Positions 43,053 through 50,208 of a stretch of DNA of 64,000 bases are shown here, one piece after another. Within the stretch, counting starts at the first letter, position 1. Every line of letters starts with the position of its first letter. The stretch is from a virus. The notes below the pieces were generated by a model, which did not search any database, was not told where the DNA came from, and saw nothing but the letters and a program-made list of their open reading frames with translations. The position numbers were made by a program, and so were the translations under genes. The stretch spans positions 60,704 to 124,703 of IMG/VR virus record IMGVR_UViG_3300034152_001291. The stretch is one strand, 5' to 3'.

Positions 43053-43721
43053 TCAATCCTTTTCGGAAAAAAGAATCGAGACGTACTCATTCCAGACGAA
43101 CATGCGGTGTCCACCCAGCACCTTGAGGTAGGTTGCCTGCGCCGTTTCGGAGTCCTTGAGAAGGAGAAGATGATCGGCGAAGACCGTGGTTCGGATCGAC
43201 TTCTCGACCGCCTTGTTCGTGAGCTGGAACGCGGCCTCGTCCGTGCCGGTTGTCGTCTTCTGTCGGAAGAAGAAGACGTAGCGCTCCGGGCCCGATTTCC
43301 GGCTCAGTGTTCTCGGGATTTCTCCCAGCACTCGGCGGGGATTGAACACGAGACCCTTCCTCTTCCTCCTCATGAGGGGGCAGGCCTTCTTGAGCGTGGG
43401 AGGAAGGGGGTCGTCCAGCGCCCGCTGGGACGGGCTGAAGAATTCGGGGCTCCAGAGTCGCACCGCGCCTCTCCCTTCGTTCAGGAACCAACCCTTGTGG
43501 CGGTAGACGTCGGTTTGGAAGAGGGATCGGACGGCCTTGGACATCGTGGCCATGTTTTCGAATCCGACATCCGCCTCCTGGCGCCCGGGTTTCAGGCGCC
43601 AGGAGAGGATGCGGAGGTACTTTTCCAGCTCGTCCTCCAGGTTCTCAGGGACCCGGCATCCCTCCTCCTCGAGAGTTTTCTTGAGATTGTCGAGGTCGAG
43701 AGAATCGACGAGTCTCTTCAT
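43053..43721 (-). CDS. Hypothetical protein
   Basis: 222 residues from ATG 43721 (TGATG overlap with the previous stop). Begins with helices (MKRLVDSLDLDNLKKTLEEE), then a basic middle (LMRRKRKGLVF) and a beta/alpha end. No family recognised. It is the last gene before the initiator and may belong to either module. Confidence 0.6.
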   Translation of the reverse strand: MKRLVDSLDLDNLKKTLEEEGCRVPENLEDELEKYLRILSWRLKPGRQEADVGFENMATMSKAVRSLFQTDVYRHKGWFLNEGRGAVRLWSPEFFSPSQRALDDPLPPTLKKACPLMRRKRKGLVFNPRRVLGEIPRTLSRKSGPERYVFFFRQKTTTGTDEAAFQLTNKAVEKSIRTTVFADHLLLLKDSETAQATYLKVLGGHRMFVWNEYVSILFSEKD

Positions 43722-44869
43722 CACGAGTCTCCTGAGATGATCTGCGTCTTGAGGTCAGCGCCCTTTCCCGTTCTTGCGTCGAGGAGGTTCATGACCGGTT
43801 CGGCGAGTTCGATCTCCTTCGCTTTCTCTTCGATCTGCTTCGCGATACCGGCCAGGACTTTCTGCCGGACCGATCCCTTGATGGCGAGCATGACGGCGGG
43901 GTTGTAGGTGTGCTCCTTCATCGGGAGCTTGCAATGCGCGCACGGGACCGAGACGTCGATGCCGGTGCCGGTGCTCTTGAAGTGCTGAGGGCCTATTACG
44001 AAGGGGTGGGGACGGATGTGTCCGGAATACGAAGTAGGACCTGAGTAGGCCTGACGGACGCCGCGGAACTCCAGGTTCTCGGGCATCTCGACTTCGTGGC
44101 GGAGGATCACCTCGAAGTCTTGGTCGGTCATTTTCTTCTTGAGGGGACGGAGTCCCTCCTCCTTTCTCCTCTTTTGGTAGAGGTACCAGGCAAGGGAATC
44201 GTTGGTGAAGATCTCGATCTGCTTCTCCGTCTGCAAGCGGCGCACCCAGTCGAATGCCTTCGGGTCCTCGGCGATGCGCGTGGCGCGGCAATGGCGGTAG
44301 AGGAGCCCCGGCCCGGCGTTCACGTGGAGATTGCCGATACAGACGCCGGCGATTTCGAGGCGCCCCGAGATCCCGACTTGCAGACACGATTCGACCGCCT
44401 GCATGAGCCTCTCGGGTTCCCAGGATGGATCGACGGGCGTCGGGCTGTCGAAGTATCCCATCCACCAGGTCCGGTAGGGGGCGGGGGTTTTTCCGGTGTC
44501 GTGGCCGTAGAGGTTGAGGTCGAGGACGACTCCGTTCTTCTCCGCGTAGTCGCTCATCACGTTGACGGCCCAGGCCACGACTTCGTCGGGAAACGAGGAT
44601 CCCCTCGGATCCTCGTCCCTGACTCCGAGGTGCTGCTCGTAGAGGTCGAGGCAGTTGCCGGACGCACCGCAGGAGCTAAGGGAGAAGTAGTTTGCCATGA
44701 TCTGCATCTCCCCTTCGATCTCCACGCTGTTTTCGCTCTTCAGGACGGCCTTTGTCTCGCCTCTGTCCCCGACCCACACCCCGGATCTTTGCGTCAGAGA
44801 GGGCCTGTCGTCGGGCGGGATCGGGTGCTGCCAGACCAGCGTGCTGGCGTTGAGGTGATATTTCTTCAT
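43721..44869 (-). CDS. Hypothetical protein of the Ubl cassette
   Basis: 382 residues behind CAAGGAGGAAACTC. Cys-containing start (SSCGASGNCLDLYEQHL), a middle with NLYGHDTGK and LHVNAGPGLLYRHC, a CAHCKLPMKEHTYNP zinc-like motif near 325, and a basic helical end. It follows the ubiquitin-like gene after 36 bases. It may correspond to the divergent PRTRC protein F of plasmid cassettes, or be a substrate or ligase-like partner; neither is shown by sequence. Confidence 0.5.
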   Translation of the reverse strand: MKKYHLNASTLVWQHPIPPDDRPSLTQRSGVWVGDRGETKAVLKSENSVEIEGEMQIMANYFSLSSCGASGNCLDLYEQHLGVRDEDPRGSSFPDEVVAWAVNVMSDYAEKNGVVLDLNLYGHDTGKTPAPYRTWWMGYFDSPTPVDPSWEPERLMQAVESCLQVGISGRLEIAGVCIGNLHVNAGPGLLYRHCRATRIAEDPKAFDWVRRLQTEKQIEIFTNDSLAWYLYQKRRKEEGLRPLKKKMTDQDFEVILRHEVEMPENLEFRGVRQAYSGPTSYSGHIRPHPFVIGPQHFKSTGTGIDVSVPCAHCKLPMKEHTYNPAVMLAIKGSVRQKVLAGIAKQIEEKAKEIELAEPVMNLLDARTGKGADLKTQIISGDS

Positions 44870-44905
44870 GAGTTTCCTCCTTGGATCAGGACTACGGGTC
44901 CAAGC

Positions 44906-45160
44906 CTATCCCTTCTCGTTGGCCGCCATCTTGAAGTGGACGTGCTGGCCGTCCTCGAGGACGGTGGAGCCGGACACGACGTCGCCGTCCACCAGGGCGA
45001 CCATCGACGCGGAGAGGTTCAGCTGGTCCGAGAGCCGGTTGCGGAGCTTCGAGACCGTGACGATTTCGCCCTCTTCGAACTCGACCGGGATTTCGGGGTA
45101 TTTCCGGAGGTCGTGGTCCTGCTCTCGGCCGACGGTGACTTTTCTGAGGAAGTCCGACAT
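44906..45160 (-). CDS. Ubiquitin-like (beta-grasp) protein
   Basis: 84 residues behind TTGAGGAGAAAGAAGAA. Pattern of a beta-grasp fold: VTVGREQDHDL as strands 1-2, TVSKLRNRLSDQLNL as the helix, MVALVDGDVVSGSTVLEDGQHVHF as the later strands with the ubiquitin/ThiS-like LxdG turn. It ends ANEKG, so a C-terminal Gly is exposed without processing, like the Lys-Gly ends of PRTRC protein C. Likely activated by the adjacent E1-like enzyme. Confidence 0.75.
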   Translation of the reverse strand: MSDFLRKVTVGREQDHDLRKYPEIPVEFEEGEIVTVSKLRNRLSDQLNLSASMVALVDGDVVSGSTVLEDGQHVHFKMAANEKG

Positions 45161-45873
45161 TTCTTCTTTCTCCTCAAGGAAGGACGTCTGAACGCCGTCA
45201 TCCTGGCACGCGCCAGGTCGAGGGCGATCTCGTTCTCCTTCGGTTTTTCTTCGGGATTCTCTTCCACGCGTTGGAGCATGATGGCCATGGCCAGGGCGGT
45301 GCCCCAGTTAGCCATCGCCGTCTGGCCCCCCGACGACACCAGGCATCCCCCGTCGCCGGGAAGCGCGCCGCTGTTCTGGAGGATTTCGGGAGCGATGTCC
45401 GAGATCTTGGGGGTTCTGTTCCTGTTTTTCCGGCGCCAGAAGATCTGGGCCTGGCCCGAGGTCTCCTCGTTGCCGCCGCAGATGAGGACGGCGTCCTTGA
45501 GCTTCTCGACCTCGGACTCGAGGAACACGCGGGTGGAGTTGTTGTCCACGCAGGCCAGGACGATGACGCCCTCCTTGAGCCAGACGGCCCGGTGGGTTTC
45601 GACGGTCCTCGTGTTCAGGAAGACCGGGACGGCGTGGATCAGGAGCGTTGTCGTTGAGAGCCGGGACTCGATGGCGCTCTTGGCGGCCTCGGCCTTGTTG
45701 GATCCGATCATGCTCTCGAACCACTGCCGGGACATGTTGGAGACTTCGATCTCGTCGCCGTCGATCAGGTACAGGTTGCAGGGCTCGTTCTTGGAGATCA
45801 GGTATCGCACCAGCCAGTCGTAGAGGTAGTTCGTGATCCCGCCACAGCCCACGATGGCGTACGAGTTCGGCAT
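45019..45873 (-). CDS. ThiF/E1-like ubiquitin-activating enzyme
   Basis: 284 residues. Adenylation signature: IVGCGGITNYL (GxGGxG-like, 7-17), LYLIDGDEIEVSNMSRQ (D38, D40, N46, R49), K60. GGNEETSGQ (133-141) and the later Cys C177 in GDGGCLVSS match the PRTRC-type ThiF pattern, C177 being a candidate catalytic Cys. The last 47 codons overlap the ubiquitin-like gene in another frame and read as Ser/Arg-rich, so the true C-terminus may be nearer residue 235. Confidence 0.83.
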   Translation of the reverse strand: MPNSYAIVGCGGITNYLYDWLVRYLISKNEPCNLYLIDGDEIEVSNMSRQWFESMIGSNKAEAAKSAIESRLSTTTLLIHAVPVFLNTRTVETHRAVWLKEGVIVLACVDNNSTRVFLESEVEKLKDAVLICGGNEETSGQAQIFWRRKNRNRTPKISDIAPEILQNSGALPGDGGCLVSSGGQTAMANWGTALAMAIMLQRVEENPEEKPKENEIALDLARARMTAFRRPSLRRKKKCRTSSEKSPSAESRTTTSGNTPKSRSSSKRAKSSRSRSSATGSRTS

Positions 45874-45888
45874 GGTATTCCTTTCAAG

Positions 45889-47424
45889 TCAGGGTTCTTC
45901 GAGTTCGATGACCGTTCGGTACCTTTCGCACTGCGGACAGCCGTCTGTGTTTCCCAGGTAGTCCCAGCACGCCGGGCAGAATTCCGGAGGACCCTTGCGC
46001 TCGTTGCATGCCAGACAGAATCCGTCCTCGAGATGCTCGAGACAGAAGGCGCAGATGTTGCAGTGCCGGCAGTAGGTCGTCATCCCGTCGATCTCTTCGA
46101 AGGGCTCTCCGCACTTTGGGCAGACGCACTCGTTCTCGCATTTCCCGTCCTGCATCGGGAGGCCGCAGACAGGACATTCTTCCCACTCCTCGGTTTCGTC
46201 CTCGTCTTCCTCCTCTTCGGGAATGTCACGGTCGAGAACGTCCGTGTCCCTGTCCCACTCGTCGAGGTCGCTCTCGTCTTCGGGGACGTCGCGGTCGAGA
46301 ATATCCGCTGACATATTCCCGAGGAGGATGAGGCCCGAGGAGTGCCGGGTCTCGTGCTGGCGTCTCGTCAGCAGGCTCAGGATCTCGCTGTGGATCTCCC
46401 AGGCGAACTCTGCCGCGTCGCTGCCCTTGTCTTTCACCAGGTATTCCGCGATCTCGTAGGGGGAGGCTCCCCAGAGGACCTGACGGAGGCTTGCCTGGGC
46501 CGGGCTGGAGGATTCCGTCCTTCTGTACCCCAGGAACTCCTCCACATGGGCCGAGAATGAGTGCCTCTCTTGGAGGCTCTGGCAGGCCGCCTGGACGCGC
46601 CCGTAGGTGTTGCGCCAGTCCCCGGTCTTTTTCCTGGGAGGCTTGACCTCTTCGATGTCGAGAGTCTTTCCGGCCAACTCCTCCGCCTCTGCCCGGGTCT
46701 CGGTCCACTGGAGGATTCTGCCGCTGCCGTTCTTCACGAGGTAGCCCTTCTTCTTGGACCTGGCGAAGTCGAGGGTCTGGAATCCCTTGGTGAAGAAGGC
46801 GAACTCCTCGTCTTCCACCTTCACGGATTCGACCTCTTCTTTCGTGAAGGGCTGGACGTTGACGGAGATGCGCTGCCCTTCTCCGGCGAAAGAGGCCACG
46901 GCTTGCGGAATCTCGTTGCAGACGTATCCGAAGACGATGTGGATTCCGAGGCTTTCGAGATCGTCCCTGTCGTCCGTCGACGAGAAGAAGGCGCCCATGT
47001 GCGCGCCGTGGGAGTGGATCGTGCCGACGATGCTCCCAGAGATGTGGTAGTTGAGATCGCCGGGTCCGATTGCTCCGAAGTCCGCCTTGTCGAGCACGTA
47101 CCCGCCGTTCCGCCAGCGGAGGACGAGAATGAACTCGCTGTTCCATGTCTCAGCCGCTCTCCGGCAAACGTCGAGCGCCTTCAGGATGGTCTCGCGGGGA
47201 ACCGGGTCCGCCCTCTTGAGGAAGAGTCCGGGATTGATCTCGGGAAGGTCGGGGTTGAAGGTCTTCCGGACCGCGTAGGCCTCGACCGGAAGATCGGGCC
47301 CGCCGATCTTCACGATCTTGAAGACGCCGTTCGATCCGAGTGTGTAGTGGAGAGGACCTGCCGTCTTCTGGGCCTGCGAGACCGAAGAGACGATTGAGGG
47401 AGCATCCGGAAGGACGACTTTCAT
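45889..47424 (-). CDS. JAMM/JAB protease with zinc-ribbon array
   Basis: 511 residues from ATG 47424 (ATGA overlap). JAMM motif: Glu E97 in NSEFILVL, H137-S-H139, then Ser148/149 and Asp151/152 (FFSSTDD). This is the zinc-dependent isopeptidase fold that removes ubiquitin-like proteins. Residues about 395-425 repeat ILDRDVPE / VLDRDIPE with acidic runs. The last 90 residues hold seven Cys pairs (CPVCG, CPKCG, CRHCNICAFC, CLAC, CPAC, CPQC), a RING- or ribbon-like array unusual for JAB proteins. Confidence 0.85.
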   Translation of the reverse strand: MKVVLPDAPSIVSSVSQAQKTAGPLHYTLGSNGVFKIVKIGGPDLPVEAYAVRKTFNPDLPEINPGLFLKRADPVPRETILKALDVCRRAAETWNSEFILVLRWRNGGYVLDKADFGAIGPGDLNYHISGSIVGTIHSHGAHMGAFFSSTDDRDDLESLGIHIVFGYVCNEIPQAVASFAGEGQRISVNVQPFTKEEVESVKVEDEEFAFFTKGFQTLDFARSKKKGYLVKNGSGRILQWTETRAEAEELAGKTLDIEEVKPPRKKTGDWRNTYGRVQAACQSLQERHSFSAHVEEFLGYRRTESSSPAQASLRQVLWGASPYEIAEYLVKDKGSDAAEFAWEIHSEILSLLTRRQHETRHSSGLILLGNMSADILDRDVPEDESDLDEWDRDTDVLDRDIPEEEEDEDETEEWEECPVCGLPMQDGKCENECVCPKCGEPFEEIDGMTTYCRHCNICAFCLEHLEDGFCLACNERKGPPEFCPACWDYLGNTDGCPQCERYRTVIELEEP

Positions 47425-47648
47425 GAGAATGCCTCCGTGAATTTCGAGTAGCAGGGGTCGTGACTGCGCTTTCGCCCGAGAACGATGCGCAGATGGGAGA
47501 CGAAGCTCCTTCCATGGAGAGCGTTTCCGAGGGGGCCCCTGGGCGGGCGTCCCTCCATGGCGCGACAGATCTCCGCCAGGGCATCGGACTCGTACTCGAT
47601 CTGCTCGCACTCCTGCATGGCGATCGCGAAGAGGTTGAAGTTTTTCAT
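47421..47648 (-). CDS. Hypothetical small protein in the Ubl cassette
   Basis: 75 residues from ATG 47648 (overlaps the E2-like stop). MKNFNLFAIAMQECEQIEYE helix, then a basic segment (SFVSHLRIVLGRKRSHDP). Both ends overlap neighbours by four bases, so it is locked into the cassette. No family recognised. Confidence 0.6.
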   Translation of the reverse strand: MKNFNLFAIAMQECEQIEYESDALAEICRAMEGRPPRGPLGNALHGRSFVSHLRIVLGRKRSHDPCYSKFTEAFS

Positions 47649-48313
47649 ATGAGTTCTCCGAACTTCAGGCTTGTCTGTAGCCACGACCACTGGCAGCACT
47701 GATGGGGGTCGTGGATGAGGTTCGACTCCTCCTCCCACTTGTCCATGATTTCTCCGACTCCTCTCGGACCTGCGTCCGGGGCGTACTCCCTTCCGAAGGG
47801 GTTGTAGGACAGGCTCTGGAGAATGTCCGAGTTGTATTTGGACGTGTCGAACTGGTGAATGACGACGAGAGGACGCTCGGCGAGCGGATAGGACTTCGTG
47901 GCCGACCCGAGATTGTCGGGCATGCAGACCTTTCCGCTTCTCTCCACGTTGGGGAGCGGGGCGTAGTAGAGGGGGTCCGACAGGTCCGACGCGAACTTCT
48001 TCATGAAGCGCAGGGTCGTCGACTGGCAGAAGCCGCCCGTAAACGACATCCGGAAGACGCGCCAGGGGACCGCGATGCGCCAGGAGCGGCTGCCGTAGAC
48101 CACCTCTATGAACTTCGGCGGGGTCATGACGGCGAAGATTTCTTCGGAGTTCGTCTTCTGGTAGGCCACGGTTCCGTATGGCAGGAGCGGGACGTGCACG
48201 CGTCTGGTCTGAATCTTTGCGAACAGGTGGGAGATGGATGTCTTCCTGACCCGGGTTACCGACAGCATTTCTGCGCTGTCTTCGTCCTCGGAGAGGAGGA
48301 TGATGTTCGGCAT
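47645..48313 (-). CDS. E2-like ubiquitin-conjugating protein
   Basis: 222 residues from ATG 48313 with AAGGAGG upstream. YYAPLPNVERSGKVCMPDN (117-134) closely matches the E2 active-site pattern HPNv-x-x-x-G-k-(I/V)-C, with C130 as catalytic Cys. The overall order of strands before this site fits the UBC fold as in Prok-E2 family D / PRTRC protein B. It would take the ubiquitin-like protein from the E1-like enzyme. The start lies within the reverse transcriptase 3' end (58-base overlap). Confidence 0.73.
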   Translation of the reverse strand: MPNIILLSEDEDSAEMLSVTRVRKTSISHLFAKIQTRRVHVPLLPYGTVAYQKTNSEEIFAVMTPPKFIEVVYGSRSWRIAVPWRVFRMSFTGGFCQSTTLRFMKKFASDLSDPLYYAPLPNVERSGKVCMPDNLGSATKSYPLAERPLVVIHQFDTSKYNSDILQSLSYNPFGREYAPDAGPRGVGEIMDKWEEESNLIHDPHQCCQWSWLQTSLKFGELI

Positions 48314-49359
48314 CGTTCGTTGGCCTCCTTCACCTGGTTGAACAAGGAGAGCAGGCGCTCGCCCTTCCTCGGGCTGAGCATGCTCACGTGGGCGATCTTG
48401 CCGCGCCACGTTTGGAAGGGGATCTCGCGGACCCGGTCCTTCATGAGGTTTCTCACCTCGTCGGCCTCGGGAGGCAAGGGATCCCCCACCCTGTGCCCTC
48501 GATACAGCGCGGACCTGATCATTTTCCGCGCCCCGTCCTCCAGGTAAAAACCTGCGGGAGAATTCCCCTCCCGCAGGTCGCACAGGGCGTTGAACATGTC
48601 GGCGCGCAGCGTGCGCCAGAATCTCCTCGGAGGTCCGATCCCCTCCTCGCTGATCTGGGCACCGCACACGACTCGAGAGGCCGGGCGCCGCTTGAATCTC
48701 GTTTTCTTCTCGTTGACGTAGAACCCGATCTCCTCGAGCACGTACTTGAGGATGAACTGGAGGTGGCGGACGTCGGGGTCATCCGACGCCAGCGTGATGT
48801 TGTCGCAGTAGATGGATAGTTTCGTCTGGTAGAGCGGGTTCGTCCGGGAGTTCACGGCGCCGATCAGCCGCGGCAGCATCTGCCACAGGACGGAGTGGGC
48901 CAGGACGGGAGAGGTCGGCGCTCCTTGGGGAAGGTACGTCGTTCTCCAAATCCGGGAGGCTCGGTAGGTCGACACCCGCACGGGAGTCTTCTTTTTCGTC
49001 CGGAAGCAGGTTCGGCTGATCTCCTCGATGAGTCCGTCCGGGACGGACAGGTGTACCAGCGCGGCCGTCACCATGGATCTCGTGACCGATCCGAAGAAGT
49101 CCTTGATGTCCATCTGCAAGATGCAGGAGGGGACGTGCTGCCCTTCAGGGTCGTCGAGGAGAAGCGCCTCCGCGTTGGTCCGGATGTTCTTCTTCCTGGA
49201 GTAGGCGTGCAGGTACTTCGAGTACCTGACGTAGGGTTGGAGCCTCTTGGCGAGCTCCTTTTGTCGGTTCTTGAGATCTCGGGACGGGACCTCGATCACT
49301 CGTCGTCCGCCCCCTTTCTTGGGGATCTCGATTCTGCGGTACCGGTTTCGAGTTGCCAT
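48256..49359 (-). CDS. Retron-like reverse transcriptase (YCDN active site)
   Basis: 367 residues. RT motifs in order: EIPKKGGGRRVIEVPSRDLK, IRTNAEALL (NAxxH-like but H replaced), LQMDIKDFFGS with the first catalytic Asp, LPQGAPTSPVLAHS, SIYCDNITLAS (YxDD with Asn for the second Asp), and a VVCGAQIS segment at the place of the retron VTG motif. This is retron-type, not group II intron or DGR type. The 3' end overlaps the E2-like gene. The D-to-N change may lower or alter activity. Confidence 0.85.
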   Translation of the reverse strand: MATRNRYRRIEIPKKGGGRRVIEVPSRDLKNRQKELAKRLQPYVRYSKYLHAYSRKKNIRTNAEALLLDDPEGQHVPSCILQMDIKDFFGSVTRSMVTAALVHLSVPDGLIEEISRTCFRTKKKTPVRVSTYRASRIWRTTYLPQGAPTSPVLAHSVLWQMLPRLIGAVNSRTNPLYQTKLSIYCDNITLASDDPDVRHLQFILKYVLEEIGFYVNEKKTRFKRRPASRVVCGAQISEEGIGPPRRFWRTLRADMFNALCDLREGNSPAGFYLEDGARKMIRSALYRGHRVGDPLPPEADEVRNLMKDRVREIPFQTWRGKIAHVSMLSPRKGERLLSLFNQVKEANERCRTSSSSPRTKTAQKCCR

Positions 49360-49360
49360 G

Positions 49361-49402
49361 CTACAACGCTGCCAACAGGGCCTTGAGAACCGCCAGGATC
49401 AT
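49361..49402 (-). CDS. 13-residue hydrophobic leader peptide
   Basis: MILAVLKALLAAL with a perfect AGGAGG (49413-49408) five bases before the ATG. Its TAG ends one base before the ATG of the reverse transcriptase, so the two should be translationally coupled. Could be a regulatory leader or a small membrane-active peptide like type I toxins. It is too short for statistical support. Confidence 0.55.
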   Translation of the reverse strand: MILAVLKALLAAL

Positions 49403-49562
49403 CGCCGCCTCCTTTCTTCAAAAACCGTGGAAAGCCAGAGGTGGACAAGGGGGAGGGAGACACGGTGCCATTCGGTCGCGTCTCCTCCCCCTTGTCCTTG
49501 GAGGAGTAAAAGCCCAGAGAGGAAGAGGCGGGGGCCCACAGATGTGAGCCCCCGCCCGCCGT
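49403..49562 (-). ncRNA. Hairpin-rich RNA before the reverse transcriptase (retron-like candidate)
   Basis: 160 non-coding bases. Hairpin 1 (49527-49556): GGCGGGGGC pairs with GCCCCCGCC and is extended by CACA/TGTG, seven bases past the upstream gene stop, so it may be an attenuator. Hairpin 2 (49443-49497): an 18-bp stem (GGACAAGGGGGAGG arm) with one bulge and an 18-base loop. A long stem just upstream of a retron-type RT is the layout of msr-msd. No branching guanosine or a1/a2 pair could be proven. Confidence 0.45.
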
Positions 49563-50063
49563 CTAGTCCTCGATCTCCTCCTCGACCTCCTCCTCGACCT
49601 CCTCCTCGACCTCCTCCTCGACCTCCTCCTCGGCCCCTCCTCGGCGGTAGAAGGCCTTTTCGGCCCTCTCCCACCGTTTGGAGGCCCGTCTCTCCGCGCC
49701 CTTCGGGACGCGGAAGCCGGCCTCCTCGAGGAGGCTCTTGGCCTCCTCGACCGAAGCGGGAATCTCGAGCGAGACGTCGTCCCACTCGAAATCCGAGGGG
49801 ATTTTGAGGTTATAGGCCGTCAGGGCGACCGCGAGCGCGGCGGCCCTGACGGGGTTTTCGTCGACGCCTGGGACGGCGTCGACGCGGGCGAGGGCGGCGG
49901 GGGAGGGCTCGAAGGGAGCCCCCTCTCCCCGACGCCATGCGTCGAGGACGAAGCCGGCTGTGAAGCCGGCTCCGAGGCCAACTCCGAGGCCGATTGCGGC
50001 TCCGACCGCGCCCATGTTGGCGCGGTCCTCCTCTGTGTCCTTTTTGAATTTGAAGAGTCTCAC
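49563..50063 (-). CDS. Membrane-segment protein with Glu-repeat tail
   Basis: 166 residues, GTG start at 50063 behind AAAGGAGGAGTC (VRLFKFKKDTEEDR). One hydrophobic Gly-rich segment (AVGAAIGLGVGLGAGFTAGF, about 18-40) is a likely membrane span. A soluble middle follows and the tail is EEEV repeated five times. First gene of the long - strand operon, so expressed earliest and strongest. Function unknown. Confidence 0.6.
   Translation of the reverse strand: MRLFKFKKDTEEDRANMGAVGAAIGLGVGLGAGFTAGFVLDAWRRGEGAPFEPSPAALARVDAVPGVDENPVRAAALAVALTAYNLKIPSDFEWDDVSLEIPASVEEAKSLLEEAGFRVPKGAERRASKRWERAEKAFYRRGGAEEEVEEEVEEEVEEEVEEEIED
49573..49632. repeat. 12-base tandem repeat in the Glu tail
   Basis: CTCCTCCTCGAC repeated about five times; on the - strand it encodes EEEV units. 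Coding low complexity. Confidence 0.85.
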
Positions 50064-50076
50064 GACTCCTCCTTTC

Positions 50077-50096
50077 TGCCGGCTCCTCAGCCGGCA
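50077..50096 (-). promoter_or_regulatory. Leader hairpin next to ribosome site
   Basis: Perfect 8-bp stem TGCCGGCT/AGCCGGCA with a 4-base loop, ending four bases before the AAAGGAGG of the 49563-50063 gene. It could gate translation of the first operon gene. Confidence 0.5.
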
Positions 50097-50104
50097 CCTC
50101 TGGC

Positions 50105-50148
50105 GAACAGGGATCCGCTGCGCACACGCGCAAATTACGACCCTGTTC
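50105..50148. promoter_or_regulatory. Long-spaced inverted repeat in divergent region
   Basis: GAACAGGG and CCCTGTTC separated by 28 bases, with a smaller TGCGC/GCGCA repeat inside. In the leader of the - strand operon it could form a stem in RNA or be a two-site operator. Confidence 0.4.
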
Positions 50149-50154
50149 ACTCTT

Positions 50155-50182
50155 CTTATGACAAAGAGGCGAGGATTTTTTG
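50155..50182 (-). promoter_or_regulatory. Candidate promoter of the long - strand operon
   Basis: Read on the - strand: CAAAAAA, 15 bases, CATAAGAAGA. The same elements with 14-base spacing occur at 62763-62789 before the other - strand unit, in an equivalent divergent region. This does not match host sigma-70 consensus well. Confidence 0.5.
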
Positions 50183-50208
50183 CTCCTTTGTGGGATGGAG
50201 CTTATACT
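50180..50208 (+). promoter_or_regulatory. Candidate late promoter for tail genes
   Basis: TTGCTC (50180-50185), 17 bases, TATACT (50203-50208), 42 bases before the ATG at 50250. The same -35 and spacing occur at 63761-63789 (CATACT). Confidence 0.55.

Noticed and set aside
48256-49359. Reverse transcriptase as part of a diversity-generating retroelement
   Set aside because: No template/variable repeat pair or Avd gene was seen, and its motifs are retron-like.
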